44,830 nt of DNA from a virus: IMG/VR virus record IMGVR_UViG_3300046477_000190, positions 1 through 44,830 of that record; one strand, written 5' to 3'. The stretch's first letter is position 1. Every line of letters begins with the position of its first letter. Under the pieces are notes generated by a model. The model did no database searches, was not told the DNA's origin, and saw nothing but the letters and a program-made list of their open reading frames with translations. Below, piece by piece: positions 23,070 through 31,648 of this stretch. The translations under genes were made by a program, and so were the position numbers.

Positions 23070-24419
23070 ATGGGTATATTCTCTCGCTTGTCTCACGCAT
23101 GGAACGCCTTCACGAACTGGGATCAGAGTTACCAGCAGGTGCAGTCTTACGCCTCTGGTGCGACGTTTGGCGTTCGCCCTGACAGAACTCGTCTGAACTT
23201 CTCTAACGAACGATCGATCATCTCATCGATTCTCACCCGCATGAGTCTCGATGCTGCAGCGATTCAGTTCACTCATATTCGGAATGACGTCGACGGTAAG
23301 TACCAAGGCGACATCCTAAGTAATCTGAACAACTGTTTCACTGTTCAGGCGAACATCGATCAGTTCGCTCAGCAGTTTCGTCAGGACATCTTCATGACGA
23401 TGTTCGACAAGGGTGTGGTAGCTATCGTTCCGACGGATACCACAATCAACCCGATCGACTCGAACGCGTACGACGTCTTGACGATGCGTTGCGGTGAGGT
23501 TGTGGGATGGTACCCCGAGCACGTTCGTGTCATGCTCTACAACGAGCAGAAGGGCTATCGTCAGCAGATCACTCTTCCGAAGAGTATGGTTGCGATCGTA
23601 GAGAACCCACTCTATCAGGTGATGAATGAGCCGAGCTCTACTCTTCAGCGCCTGATCCGGAAGCTCAACATGCTGGATCAAGTCGACGAACAGTCAAGCT
23701 CCGGAAAGCTCGACATGATCATCCAGTTGCCCTACGTCATCAAGTCGGAAGCTCGTCGAGGGCAGGCTGAACAACGACGTAAGGACATTGAGTTCCAACT
23801 GAAGGGTAGCCAATACGGCATCGCCTACACAGACGGAACCGAGAAGATCACGCAGCTGAACCGACCTGTGACTAACAACCTCATGGATCAGATTACGTAT
23901 CTGACTCAGATGTTGTACGATCAGCTCGGACTTACGGACACGATCATGAACGGTTCAGCGACCGAGTCCACGATGAACAACTATCTCGTTCGCACAATCG
24001 AGCCGATGGTCACCGCTGTGATCGAAGCCATGAAGGCGACGTTCCTCACCAAGACCGCTCGCACTCAGGGTCAGTCGATCGCGTTCTTCAGGAACCCGTT
24101 CTCTCTTGTCCCGATGGCGGACTTCGCCAAGATCGCCGACATGCTGTCGAGGAACGAGATTGCGTCTGCAAACGATCTCCGAACGGCAATCGGTTGGAAG
24201 CCGTCGAAGGATCCGAAGGCCGATCAGCTCATCAACAGCAACATGCCGACGCCGGCGCCGCTGGATCCAGCGTCAAGACCTCCCGGTCCACCAAGCGACA
24301 GGCATCTTCCGGGAACAGTTCCACGACCGGAGCTCACTCCGGTACCGAGACCTGCGCTTCATCCAGAGGTAGTGCGACAACTTACAGGGACAGGAGGAAA
24401 CAGTCAAAATGGAGCCTGA
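23070..24419 (+). CDS. Portal protein, 449 aa
   Basis: ATG 23070 follows a full AAAGGAGGT site. The HK97-type portal pattern is visible: MGIFSRLSHAWNAF, SIISSILTRMSLDAAAI, a central beta region (VVGWYPEHVRVMLYNEQ, QITLPKSMVAIVENPLY), and a helical stem with GIAYTDGTEKITQLNRPV and YLTQMLYDQLGLTDTIM. The C-terminus is proline-rich. The dodecameric portal forms the capsid vertex through which DNA passes. It sits between terL and the protease-capsid fusion, as in most siphophages. Confidence 0.9.
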   Translation: MGIFSRLSHAWNAFTNWDQSYQQVQSYASGATFGVRPDRTRLNFSNERSIISSILTRMSLDAAAIQFTHIRNDVDGKYQGDILSNLNNCFTVQANIDQFAQQFRQDIFMTMFDKGVVAIVPTDTTINPIDSNAYDVLTMRCGEVVGWYPEHVRVMLYNEQKGYRQQITLPKSMVAIVENPLYQVMNEPSSTLQRLIRKLNMLDQVDEQSSSGKLDMIIQLPYVIKSEARRGQAEQRRKDIEFQLKGSQYGIAYTDGTEKITQLNRPVTNNLMDQITYLTQMLYDQLGLTDTIMNGSATESTMNNYLVRTIEPMVTAVIEAMKATFLTKTARTQGQSIAFFRNPFSLVPMADFAKIADMLSRNEIASANDLRTAIGWKPSKDPKADQLINSNMPTPAPLDPASRPPGPPSDRHLPGTVPRPELTPVPRPALHPEVVRQLTGTGGNSQNGA

Positions 24420-26529
24420 CTTCAGCGGCTGGGCCACGAAGGCCAACATCAAGTGCTCCGACGGTCGAACCATCATGCCGAATGCGTTCCAGCACATGGA
24501 CGGTGCAGAGGTTCCACTCGTCTGGCAGCACGTCCACAGTTCGGCAGACAACGTTCTCGGCTACGGAGTGCTCAAGCACCAGGCCGAGGGTGTTCGCGTG
24601 GACGGTTACTTCAACACCACGAACGCCGGTCTCACCGCGAAGCAGCTCGTCGAGCACGGTGACGTCAAGTCGCTGTCGATCTACGCCAATGATCTCGTTG
24701 AGAAGAACAAGAACGTCATCCACGGCAACATCCGTGAGACCAGTCTCGTTCTGGCCGGCGCGAACAAGGGTGCGGTAATCGACCACGTCAACATCCGTCA
24801 CTCCGACGGAGAGACCTCCGAACTGGAGGGCGAGGCGATCATCACCATGGGTCTCGAGCTCTTCCACGCGGACAGTTCCACCACCCAGACCGACGCCACC
24901 AACGACTCAGGTGGTGACGCCGGCGACGACAACCCGATGGACAAGACCGTTCAGCAGGTTTGGGAAGGCATGAGTCCCGAACAGCAGGACGTCTGCAACT
25001 ACATCGTCGGAGAGGCCGTCCGCAACGTCCAGGATCCCGACAACGATGGTGACGTCGACATCACGGACGACGACACAGACGCCAGCCATTCACAGCAGAC
25101 CGGCGAGGAAGACCTCAGCCACCAGGAAGGAGCCGACACCAACATGTCGCGTAACGTGTTCGAGGCGCAGAGCGCCACCATCCCCGCGAACACCCGGGGG
25201 CTGACGCACGCGGGTATCAACCCGGAAACCGGCAACGAGTTCAAGCACGTCGACCAGCTGTTCACGCTCGATGACCGCAAGGCCATCTTCGCGAACGCCA
25301 AGAAGCCGGGCATGACGCTGAAGACCGCCTTCGACGAGGCCGTCCTCGCGCACGGCATCACTCCGATGGACGTTCTGTTCCCGGAGTACAAGAACATCGA
25401 GAACACCCCCCAGTTCAACACGAGGCGCATGGAGTGGGTGGCGCCCTTCCTCTCCGCGCTCAGCCACACCCCGTTCTCCCGCGTCAAGTCGATCGTGGCG
25501 GACATCACCATGGACGAGGCCCGCGCCAAGGGCTACGTCAAGGGGACCATCAAGCGCGAGGAGTGGTTCTCCGTCTCGAAGCGCTTCACCACGCCGACCA
25601 CGGTCTACAAGAAGCAGCAGCTGGACCGCGACGACATCATCGACATCGTCGACTTCGACGTCATCTCGTGGATGAAGGCCGAGATGGACACGATGCTGAA
25701 GGAGGAAATCGCTCGCGCGATCCTCATCGGCGACGGTCGTGACATCAGCGACACCGACAAGATCAGGGACCCCGCTGGCGCGGTCAGTGGCGACGGCCTT
25801 CGTTCGATCGTCAACGAGCACGAGCTCTACAAGACCGACGTCAACATCAACCTCGGTAGCACCCCGAACTACGAGAACCTCGTCGAGGAGTGCATCCGGG
25901 CGAAGCGGTTCTACAAGGGTTCCGGAACCCCCACGATGTACTCCACGTGGGACATGATCAGTAACATGCTGCTCATCAAGGACACCCTCGGCCGGCGTCT
26001 CTACATGAGCATCAGCGAGCTCGCGACCACCATCGGCGTCACCGACATCGTGCCCGTCGAGGTCATGGAGTCCGGCCCGGCGAACCTGATGGCCGTCATC
26101 TTCAACCCGGCGGACTACAACGTCGGTGCGGACAAGGGTGGAGAGGTCAACCTCTTCGACTTCTTCGACATCGACTACAACCAGCTCAAGTACCTGTCGG
26201 AGACCCGCATCTCCGGCGCCCTGACCAAGGTCAAGGCCGCTCTGGTCATCTGGAGCGTTCCGTCCTCCGACACCCTCGTGGTTCCGGTCGCCCCGACCTT
26301 CAACTACGCCACCGGTGTCGCCACGGTCCCGACCGAGACCGGCGTCGTCTACAAGGACGGCAACGGCAATACCCTCACCGCCGGTGTTCAGACCGCGATC
26401 GCCCCGGATGCCAGTCTCACGATTCAGGCGGTCCCGGCCACCGGGTACTACTTCTCGTTCTCCGGAAACCAGACCGCGTTCTGGAACTTCACCCGCCCGA
26501 ACCCCGACGGCGCCAACAGCAACAGCTAG
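24409..26529 (+). CDS. Prohead protease-scaffold-major capsid fusion, 706 aa
   Basis: ATG 24409 follows CAGGAGGAAA and overlaps the portal stop. Domains: (1) residues 1-135, S78-type prohead protease with H41/H43 in VWQHVHSS and a serine in VKSLSIYA (S88/S90); (2) residues about 150-245, an acidic scaffold-like linker with VQQVWEGMSPEQQDVCNYIVGEA; (3) residues 246-620, HK97-fold capsid protein (MSRNVFEAQSATIPANTRG, EWFSVSKRFTTPTTVYKKQQLDRDD, MKAEMDTMLKEEIARAILIGDGR); (4) residues 625-706, a beta-rich surface-type domain also present on the tail tube protein. The protease normally frees the capsid from its delta domain. Internal ATG 25144 could also make capsid alone. Confidence 0.9.
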   Translation: MEPDFSGWATKANIKCSDGRTIMPNAFQHMDGAEVPLVWQHVHSSADNVLGYGVLKHQAEGVRVDGYFNTTNAGLTAKQLVEHGDVKSLSIYANDLVEKNKNVIHGNIRETSLVLAGANKGAVIDHVNIRHSDGETSELEGEAIITMGLELFHADSSTTQTDATNDSGGDAGDDNPMDKTVQQVWEGMSPEQQDVCNYIVGEAVRNVQDPDNDGDVDITDDDTDASHSQQTGEEDLSHQEGADTNMSRNVFEAQSATIPANTRGLTHAGINPETGNEFKHVDQLFTLDDRKAIFANAKKPGMTLKTAFDEAVLAHGITPMDVLFPEYKNIENTPQFNTRRMEWVAPFLSALSHTPFSRVKSIVADITMDEARAKGYVKGTIKREEWFSVSKRFTTPTTVYKKQQLDRDDIIDIVDFDVISWMKAEMDTMLKEEIARAILIGDGRDISDTDKIRDPAGAVSGDGLRSIVNEHELYKTDVNINLGSTPNYENLVEECIRAKRFYKGSGTPTMYSTWDMISNMLLIKDTLGRRLYMSISELATTIGVTDIVPVEVMESGPANLMAVIFNPADYNVGADKGGEVNLFDFFDIDYNQLKYLSETRISGALTKVKAALVIWSVPSSDTLVVPVAPTFNYATGVATVPTETGVVYKDGNGNTLTAGVQTAIAPDASLTIQAVPATGYYFSFSGNQTAFWNFTRPNPDGANSNS
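25127..25146 (+). promoter_or_regulatory. Possible internal start for the major capsid protein
   Basis: AAGGAG at 25127-25132 precedes ATG 25144 by 11 bases, in frame with the protease-capsid gene. Translation from here would begin MSRNVFEAQS, the usual start of the capsid module. This would give capsid in excess over protease without cleavage. The spacing is a little long, so the signal is moderate. Confidence 0.45.
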
Positions 26530-26535
26530 GACGTC

Positions 26536-26865
26536 ATGGGTTCAAGAAGATTCTACGGGAGAGTCGGGTACGGCGTATCTGTGGAATCAGCTCCTGGCGT
26601 GTGGAAAGACGTTATCACCGAAGTCAACTACTACGGCGATATCCTTCGAAACACACGCCAGGAGAAGGACGGTACGAAAGTCAACGACGATCTTACCGTC
26701 AATAATTCCATATCCATCGTCGCTGACGCGTACGCGAACGAGAACTTCTTTGCCATGCGTTATATCGAGTGGGCGGGGACTTTGTGGGCCGTCGCAACGG
26801 TCGAAGTACTTAGTCCTCGCCTTCTGCTGACGCTGGGAGGTGTATACAATGGGCCTACGGCTTGA
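26536..26865 (+). CDS. Head-closure / neck protein, 109 aa
   Basis: ATG 26536 follows AGGA. The chain matches a recurrent siphophage neck protein: GRVGYGVSVESAPGVWKDVITE, YYGDILRNTRQ, NDDLTVNNSISIVADAYANENFF, and YIEWAGTLWAVATVEV with GGVYNG at the end. Such proteins connect the capsid to the tail. Overlaps the next gene by 17 bases. Confidence 0.78.
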   Translation: MGSRRFYGRVGYGVSVESAPGVWKDVITEVNYYGDILRNTRQEKDGTKVNDDLTVNNSISIVADAYANENFFAMRYIEWAGTLWAVATVEVLSPRLLLTLGGVYNGPTA

Positions 26866-27157
26866 TCTCCAGACGCTCCTTGAAAGCCTCGTTCCGGAAG
26901 GCGCGAAAGTATATTTCCAGCCTCCGGACAACGTTCAGATGGTGTTTCCTTGTATCACCTATCAACGATACAACGGGAAGACTCAGTTCGCGAATGGGAA
27001 GCCGTACAACTACACCGATCGTTATCAGGTTACTGTGATCGATCTGGATCCTGACAGTCTGATTCCCGCCAAGGTCGCAGCACTACCGATGTGCATCAAG
27101 AATCGGTTCTTCGTGGTGGGCAACCTCAACCACGATGTCTTCAATCTCTACTTCTGA
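26849..27157 (+). CDS. Tail terminator protein, 102 aa
   Basis: ATG 26849 has GGGAGG eight bases upstream; the in-frame GTG at 26840 is less favoured. The sequence MGLRLDLQTLLESLVP, VYFQPPDNVQMVFPCITYQR, then NYTDRYQVTVIDLDPD and a closing FFVVGNLNHDVFNLYF matches the tail-terminator / neck family. It caps the tail tube at the head end. Confidence 0.78.
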   Translation: MGLRLDLQTLLESLVPEGAKVYFQPPDNVQMVFPCITYQRYNGKTQFANGKPYNYTDRYQVTVIDLDPDSLIPAKVAALPMCIKNRFFVVGNLNHDVFNLYF

Positions 27158-27167
27158 GAGGCACAAC

Positions 27168-28031
27168 GTGACTACGCTCACTTGGGACAAGACGGGAGAG
27201 CGTCGGTACGAGACCGGTGTCGACCGCGGTGTCCTGTACATCCCGAACGACTCCGGCGTCTACGACACCGGCGTTGCCTGGAACGGCCTCACCAAGGTCA
27301 CCGAGAAGCCCGTCGGCGGCGTCCCGACTCCGCTCTACGCGGACAACATCAAGTACCTCCAGCTGATGTCGGTCGAGTACTTCGAGGCAGATCTCTCGGC
27401 GTTCGTGTACCCGGACGAGTTCGCTGCCTGCGATGGTTCTTCGGAGCCGGAAGTCGGCGTCGCGATCGGCCAGCAGCCGCGTCAGAGCTTCGGGTTCTGC
27501 TACCGGACGATGATCGGCGACGACGTCACCGGCACGACCCACTACAAGCTCCACATGGTGTACGGCGCCCTGGCAGCTCCGTCCCAGAAGGCCTTCGCCA
27601 CGATCAATGACACCCCCGCGGCGATCGAGTTCACCTGGTCCATCACCACTACCCCCGTCCAGGTCACCGGCTACGCCCAGACGGCCACGCTCACCATCGA
27701 CTCGTCCAAGGTCAGTTCCACCGCACTCGCCACGCTCGAAGGCTTCCTGTACGGCACCACGGGTACTGACCCGACGCTTCCGTCGCCGGACGCTGTCCTG
27801 GCCATCTTCGCCGGTACCATCACTGTGGCGACTCCGGTCGCTCCGACCTACACGGCCGGAACGCACACTGTCAACATCCCGACCGTCACCGGCATCGACT
27901 ACTCGATCGGCGGTGCTGTCGTCACCGGCGGTGTGGTCATCGCTGTGGACACCGTGGTCAACGCGGCTCCGCAGGTCGGCTACAAGTTCCCGGCCGTCTC
28001 GGTCGACGAATGGCTCATGCCCTACTCGTAA
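27168..28031 (+). CDS. Major tail (tube) protein A, 287 aa
   Basis: GTG 27168 follows GAGAGG. The protein begins TTLTWDKTGERRYETGVDRGVLYIP and has the long beta-strand pattern of siphophage tube proteins (YPDEFAACDGS, RQSFGFCYRTMIGDD, YKLHMVYGALA). Residues 221-287 form an extra domain like that at the capsid C-terminus. A paralogue (29% or more identity by eye over the first 90 residues, not computed) lies at 28609. Tube proteins stack as hexamers to form the tail. Confidence 0.88.
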   Translation: MTTLTWDKTGERRYETGVDRGVLYIPNDSGVYDTGVAWNGLTKVTEKPVGGVPTPLYADNIKYLQLMSVEYFEADLSAFVYPDEFAACDGSSEPEVGVAIGQQPRQSFGFCYRTMIGDDVTGTTHYKLHMVYGALAAPSQKAFATINDTPAAIEFTWSITTTPVQVTGYAQTATLTIDSSKVSSTALATLEGFLYGTTGTDPTLPSPDAVLAIFAGTITVATPVAPTYTAGTHTVNIPTVTGIDYSIGGAVVTGGVVIAVDTVVNAAPQVGYKFPAVSVDEWLMPYS

Positions 28032-28058
28032 ACCGTCTGACAGAAAGGAGGTCGGAGA

Positions 28059-28598
28059 GTGCTCACAATTGAAGTGGCGATGTCTGAAGGTTTCGACGAT
28101 GAGACCGAAGAATTCGTCGAGACTGACGTGGTCACTATCGAACTTGAGCACTCTCTGGTCTCCCTGTCAAAATGGGAGTCCTTCTTCGAGAAGCCGTTCC
28201 TCAGTGCTACTCAGAAGACCAGCGAAGAGACTCTGTGGTACGTCATGGCGATGACTCTAACGCCGGATGTTCCTTTGGCGGTGTACGAGAATCTCACAGA
28301 GAAGAATGTTCTCGCCATCGACACCTACATCAACTCGAAGCAGACCGCGACATGGTTTAGCGACGGTGGTGGGGAACAGAGTCGCGAGATAATCACTGCC
28401 GAAGTCATCTACTACTGGCTGGTTGCGCTTGAGATCCCGTTCGAGTGTCAGAACTGGCATTTGAACCGTCTCCTGACTCTCGTTCGGGTTTGCAACGAGA
28501 AGAACGCACCTAAGAAGCAGATGACCCAGGCAGAGGTGCTTGCTCGTAACCGTGAACTGAACGCAAAACGAAGAGCAGAACTCGGAACAGCCGGCTGA
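28059..28598 (+). CDS. Tail assembly chaperone, 179 aa
   Basis: GTG 28059 follows GAAAGGAGG. The N-terminal half has the chaperone-type pattern ([35 protein letters not shown]) and a helical C-terminal tail rich in K/R. In many siphophages a programmed frameshift makes a longer form here. No overlapping downstream frame is available, because tail protein B begins ten bases later, so a longer form looks absent. It lies between two paralogous tube proteins. Confidence 0.78.
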   Translation: MLTIEVAMSEGFDDETEEFVETDVVTIELEHSLVSLSKWESFFEKPFLSATQKTSEETLWYVMAMTLTPDVPLAVYENLTEKNVLAIDTYINSKQTATWFSDGGGEQSREIITAEVIYYWLVALEIPFECQNWHLNRLLTLVRVCNEKNAPKKQMTQAEVLARNRELNAKRRAELGTAG

Positions 28599-28608
28599 GA
28601 GGAGGATC

Positions 28609-29397
28609 GTGTCAAGAATCACTTGGGGCGATGTCGGCTCTCGCTTCTATGAAAACGGTGTGGATCGAGGCGTCCTCTACGTTGCCGGGTTGGATGGTGT
28701 TCCCTGGAGCGGATTGACTTCCGTCACAGAGAATACCACTGGTGGCGCAGCGAAACCTTACTACGTCGATGGTGAGAAGTATCTGAATACAGCCTCTCGC
28801 GAGGAGTACACGGCAACAATCACCGCCTATACCTACCCTGACGAGTTCGAAGTGTGCGATGGAACGGTCGCTGTTCGCCCAGGTTTCCTGGCGACGAACC
28901 AGAGAAGGCAACCGTTCGGTCTGACCTATCGAACGATGATCGGGAACGATCTGGATCCTAGCGCCGGGTACAAGATTCACATCGTCTACAGCGCTCTTGC
29001 GTCTCCCTCGGCCAAAGCGTTCAAGACCCTGAGTACCGGACAAAATCCGGACGACTTCAGTTGGTCTGTAACATCGCTTCCACCATCGATCTCCGGTTTC
29101 AAGAGGACGTCGCACTTCATAATCGATTCTCGCAAGATCGATGCGACAACTCTCGGTGGCATTGAGGATATTCTCTACGGAACCATCGCGACGTCGTCGA
29201 GACTTCCGGACATCACCGAGATCACTGACCTCATCGATGTTGGAGACCACCTCACCGTAACCGATAACGGCGATGGAACATACACTCTGACAGCGCCTGT
29301 CGCTGAACTCGTGATGTTGGACATCGGTACCTTCCAGATCACTTGGCCCACTGTCGTGGACAACGGTGACGGAACCTTCACCGCAACTTCCTCCTAG
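28609..29397 (+). CDS. Major tail (tube)-like protein B, 262 aa
   Basis: GTG 28609 lies behind GAGAGGAGG. It is clearly paralogous to protein A: ITWGDVGSRFYENGVDRGVLYV, YPDEFEVCDGT, RRQPFGLTYRTMIGNDL and YKIHIVYSALASPSAKAF align. It lacks the surface domain of A and instead ends with two DNGDGTxTxT repeats (TDNGDGTYTLT; VDNGDGTFTAT), which suggest an Ig-like or calcium-binding tip. It may form a distinct part of the tube. Confidence 0.78.
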   Translation: MSRITWGDVGSRFYENGVDRGVLYVAGLDGVPWSGLTSVTENTTGGAAKPYYVDGEKYLNTASREEYTATITAYTYPDEFEVCDGTVAVRPGFLATNQRRQPFGLTYRTMIGNDLDPSAGYKIHIVYSALASPSAKAFKTLSTGQNPDDFSWSVTSLPPSISGFKRTSHFIIDSRKIDATTLGGIEDILYGTIATSSRLPDITEITDLIDVGDHLTVTDNGDGTYTLTAPVAELVMLDIGTFQITWPTVVDNGDGTFTATSS

Positions 29398-29409
29398 AAA
29401 GGAGGTCTC

Positions 29410-31254
29410 ATGGCAACAGTATCAGGCTATACCTCCGCAGCGACCGACGCTCTTCTAGCAGGAAAGGCTGATCTGGCAGGCGGAGTAGTTCCCGACTCTC
29501 AGGCTCCTGCGATTTCGGTGAAGAAGGACACGTGGCTCATCAACATCATGGACCACGGAGGCCATGGTGACGGAGTAACTTCCGAAGACTCTGCTCTGGT
29601 CTCGGCTCTCGCCGCGATCAACCCGACATGGGGCGGGAAAGTATATTTCCCTCCCGGTCAATACCTCATGACTGGTTCCACGGCAGCCACGTTGTCGACT
29701 CACGGAACCATATTCGAGGGAGCGGGCAACGAGGCTTCCTCGATCGTCATCGGTACTGGATTCACCGGTGTCGCTGCGATCACTGTCTCGGCAAACGATT
29801 GTAAGATCGCGAACTTGGCGATCAAGGGCGCCAGCACCACAACTACGTCCAACGCCTACGCCGATGGCATCTACATCAACGGCGCTCAGCGCACCAAGGT
29901 CTCGCAGGTAAGCTTCTGGTACCTAAACGCTTGGGCAATTAGCGTTGTCGCCGGAAGTACCACGGGAACCAACCCGAGCGGCACCATGTTCGATGGCTTG
30001 GTCATGCGAACCTGTGCTGGTGGCATCAACGTTCTGGGTAATTCCGGTTCCGGCTCGTGCAGCATCCTGATGTCCAACCTTCAGATCGTCGCGACGGGCG
30101 TAACCACCGGTACGAATGCCAACCTCGATGCAATCAAGCTCGAGGATGCTTGGGATGTCTTCGGCGAGAACGTCATCGCGTGGATGACCGCTGGGACCGG
30201 GCACGCTCTGCACATCAAGGGCCACTGCATCTATTCCACATTTAAGAACGTGGAATTCGAGGGTGCAGCCGCCTCAACGGTTCTGATCGAAGACGGAACA
30301 AACGGATCTCCGTACGCAGTCAAGATCTCCTCCGGTGTGGCGCAACTCGGTACGATCGGTATTCGTATCACCGGTGGCGCGACGATCGTGAACCTGCTCG
30401 ACATGAGTATGGTGAACAACTCGAACCACGGTCTCTCGGTCGAAGGTACCGGCAACCCGATCCTGGTCAGTAACCCGTACTTCGTTGCCAACGGAGGTGG
30501 GGCGTCGGGTACCAACTACGACATCAACTGGGCCGGAACTTCCATCGGAAACGTGGTCAACCCGAGGTTCGAGACGGCCATCACGGCTGTCGGTGTCGCT
30601 GGCGTTCAGAAGAGCTTCAACGTTCCATCAGGTCAGAACGTTCGATGCTGGAACACGATGTTTGCTGGCACTGGTTCGTCCACTGCCAACAACTTCACGA
30701 ACACGCCTGCCTCCGCAATGGACTCTACGTCCGGTGCGTTCAAGTTCCTCACCGGCGTCACTTTCGCAGTGGGTCTTACGACTCAGGGGAACTTCTTATC
30801 GCAACCAACGTCCTCCTCGACCACCGTCTTCTCCTCGAATGTCGCCGGAACAGCTTCCTTCGACAACTTCCGTCTCACGGGGGACGGCTCGATCAACGCT
30901 GGTCCCGGTACGGCTGCTCGTGATACCACGTGGGGGCGTCTCGGTGTCGCTTTGTTCGGAAGTTCGGACAGCGATATCGTCGCCAACCTCGTCGGCAAGG
31001 GTTTCAGGATCAAGGAAGGCACGAACGCCCGAATGGGCACTGCGACTTTGGTCGCGGGAGCTGTCACCGTGGCGAATACCTCTGTCACGGCGAACACTCG
31101 AATCGTTCTCGCAGTCAAAACACCTTCGGCAACACCTGCGAATGGTGGCGCACTATTCGTGTACTCCGTGACCATCGGGACAGGATTCGTAGTCCACAGC
31201 ACGAATGCTGCCGACACTTCCGTGGTCGGTTACGTCCTGTTCGAAGCCGCATAA
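29410..31254 (+). CDS. Beta-helix (pectate lyase-like) tail spike, 614 aa
   Basis: ATG 29410 follows GAAAGGAGGT. The N-terminal part (residues 1-60) is a short tail-attachment-like region; from 45 onward, WLINIMDHGGHGDGVTSED and then YFPPGQYLMTGS are typical for Pectate_lyase_3 folds. Repeated strand units follow (GTIFEGAGNEASSIVIG, CKIANLAIKGAST, TKVSQVSFWYLNA, and others). The end is a small beta domain. Such spikes bind or cleave surface glycans during adsorption. It is placed before the tape measure gene, unlike most spikes. Confidence 0.85.
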   Translation: MATVSGYTSAATDALLAGKADLAGGVVPDSQAPAISVKKDTWLINIMDHGGHGDGVTSEDSALVSALAAINPTWGGKVYFPPGQYLMTGSTAATLSTHGTIFEGAGNEASSIVIGTGFTGVAAITVSANDCKIANLAIKGASTTTTSNAYADGIYINGAQRTKVSQVSFWYLNAWAISVVAGSTTGTNPSGTMFDGLVMRTCAGGINVLGNSGSGSCSILMSNLQIVATGVTTGTNANLDAIKLEDAWDVFGENVIAWMTAGTGHALHIKGHCIYSTFKNVEFEGAAASTVLIEDGTNGSPYAVKISSGVAQLGTIGIRITGGATIVNLLDMSMVNNSNHGLSVEGTGNPILVSNPYFVANGGGASGTNYDINWAGTSIGNVVNPRFETAITAVGVAGVQKSFNVPSGQNVRCWNTMFAGTGSSTANNFTNTPASAMDSTSGAFKFLTGVTFAVGLTTQGNFLSQPTSSSTTVFSSNVAGTASFDNFRLTGDGSINAGPGTAARDTTWGRLGVALFGSSDSDIVANLVGKGFRIKEGTNARMGTATLVAGAVTVANTSVTANTRIVLAVKTPSATPANGGALFVYSVTIGTGFVVHSTNAADTSVVGYVLFEAA

Positions 31255-31267
31255 GGAAGGAGCCGAA

Positions 31268-31648
31268 ATGCCCATAACATTCACCGTAACAGGAGACTTC
31301 AAATCCACTGGAGACTTTCTCCAACACGTGAAGAGTATCAACATCCTGTCGATACTTGAATCATGCGGTGAGTTGGGTGTTTCGGCTCTTTCTTCAGCTA
31401 CTCCGAAAGACACCGGTTTGGCTGCAGGTTCTTGGGGCTTTGATGCCTCAGTAAGTGACGGCGTTTATCGCCTCGCATGGACCAACATAGACGTCGAAAG
31501 CGATTTCCCCGTCGTCATCATGCTCCAATACGGTTATTCAACCGGCACTGGAGGATATGTGCAGGGTCGTGACTACATCAACCCGGCGATGGCGCCCATA
31601 TTTGACCAAATCGCAGATAGAGTTTGGAAGGCGGTGACCTCCGCATGA
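31268..31648 (+). CDS. HK97 gp10-like minor protein, 126 aa
   Basis: ATG 31268 follows GGAAGGAG. The protein matches the gp10-like tail-completion family: a hydrophobic strand start, SCGELGVSALSSATPKDTGLAAGSWGFD, then LQYGYSTGTGGYVQGRDYINPAM. That family normally lies among the neck genes; here it is displaced to after the spike. The stop overlaps the TMP start (ATGA). Confidence 0.72.
   Translation: MPITFTVTGDFKSTGDFLQHVKSINILSILESCGELGVSALSSATPKDTGLAAGSWGFDASVSDGVYRLAWTNIDVESDFPVVIMLQYGYSTGTGGYVQGRDYINPAMAPIFDQIADRVWKAVTSA

Noticed and set aside
24194-24778. Alternative + strand frame across the portal-protease junction
   Set aside because: Low complexity Ser/Thr/Arg; it overlaps two clear structural genes.
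25144-26529. Separate gene entry for the capsid
   Set aside because: The frame is continuous from the protease with no stop; the internal start is noted as a regulatory possibility only.
27607-28254. Alternative + strand frame, Ser/Pro/Arg-rich (215 codons)
   Set aside because: It overlaps the major tail protein and reads as low-complexity shadow sequence, without a ribosome site.
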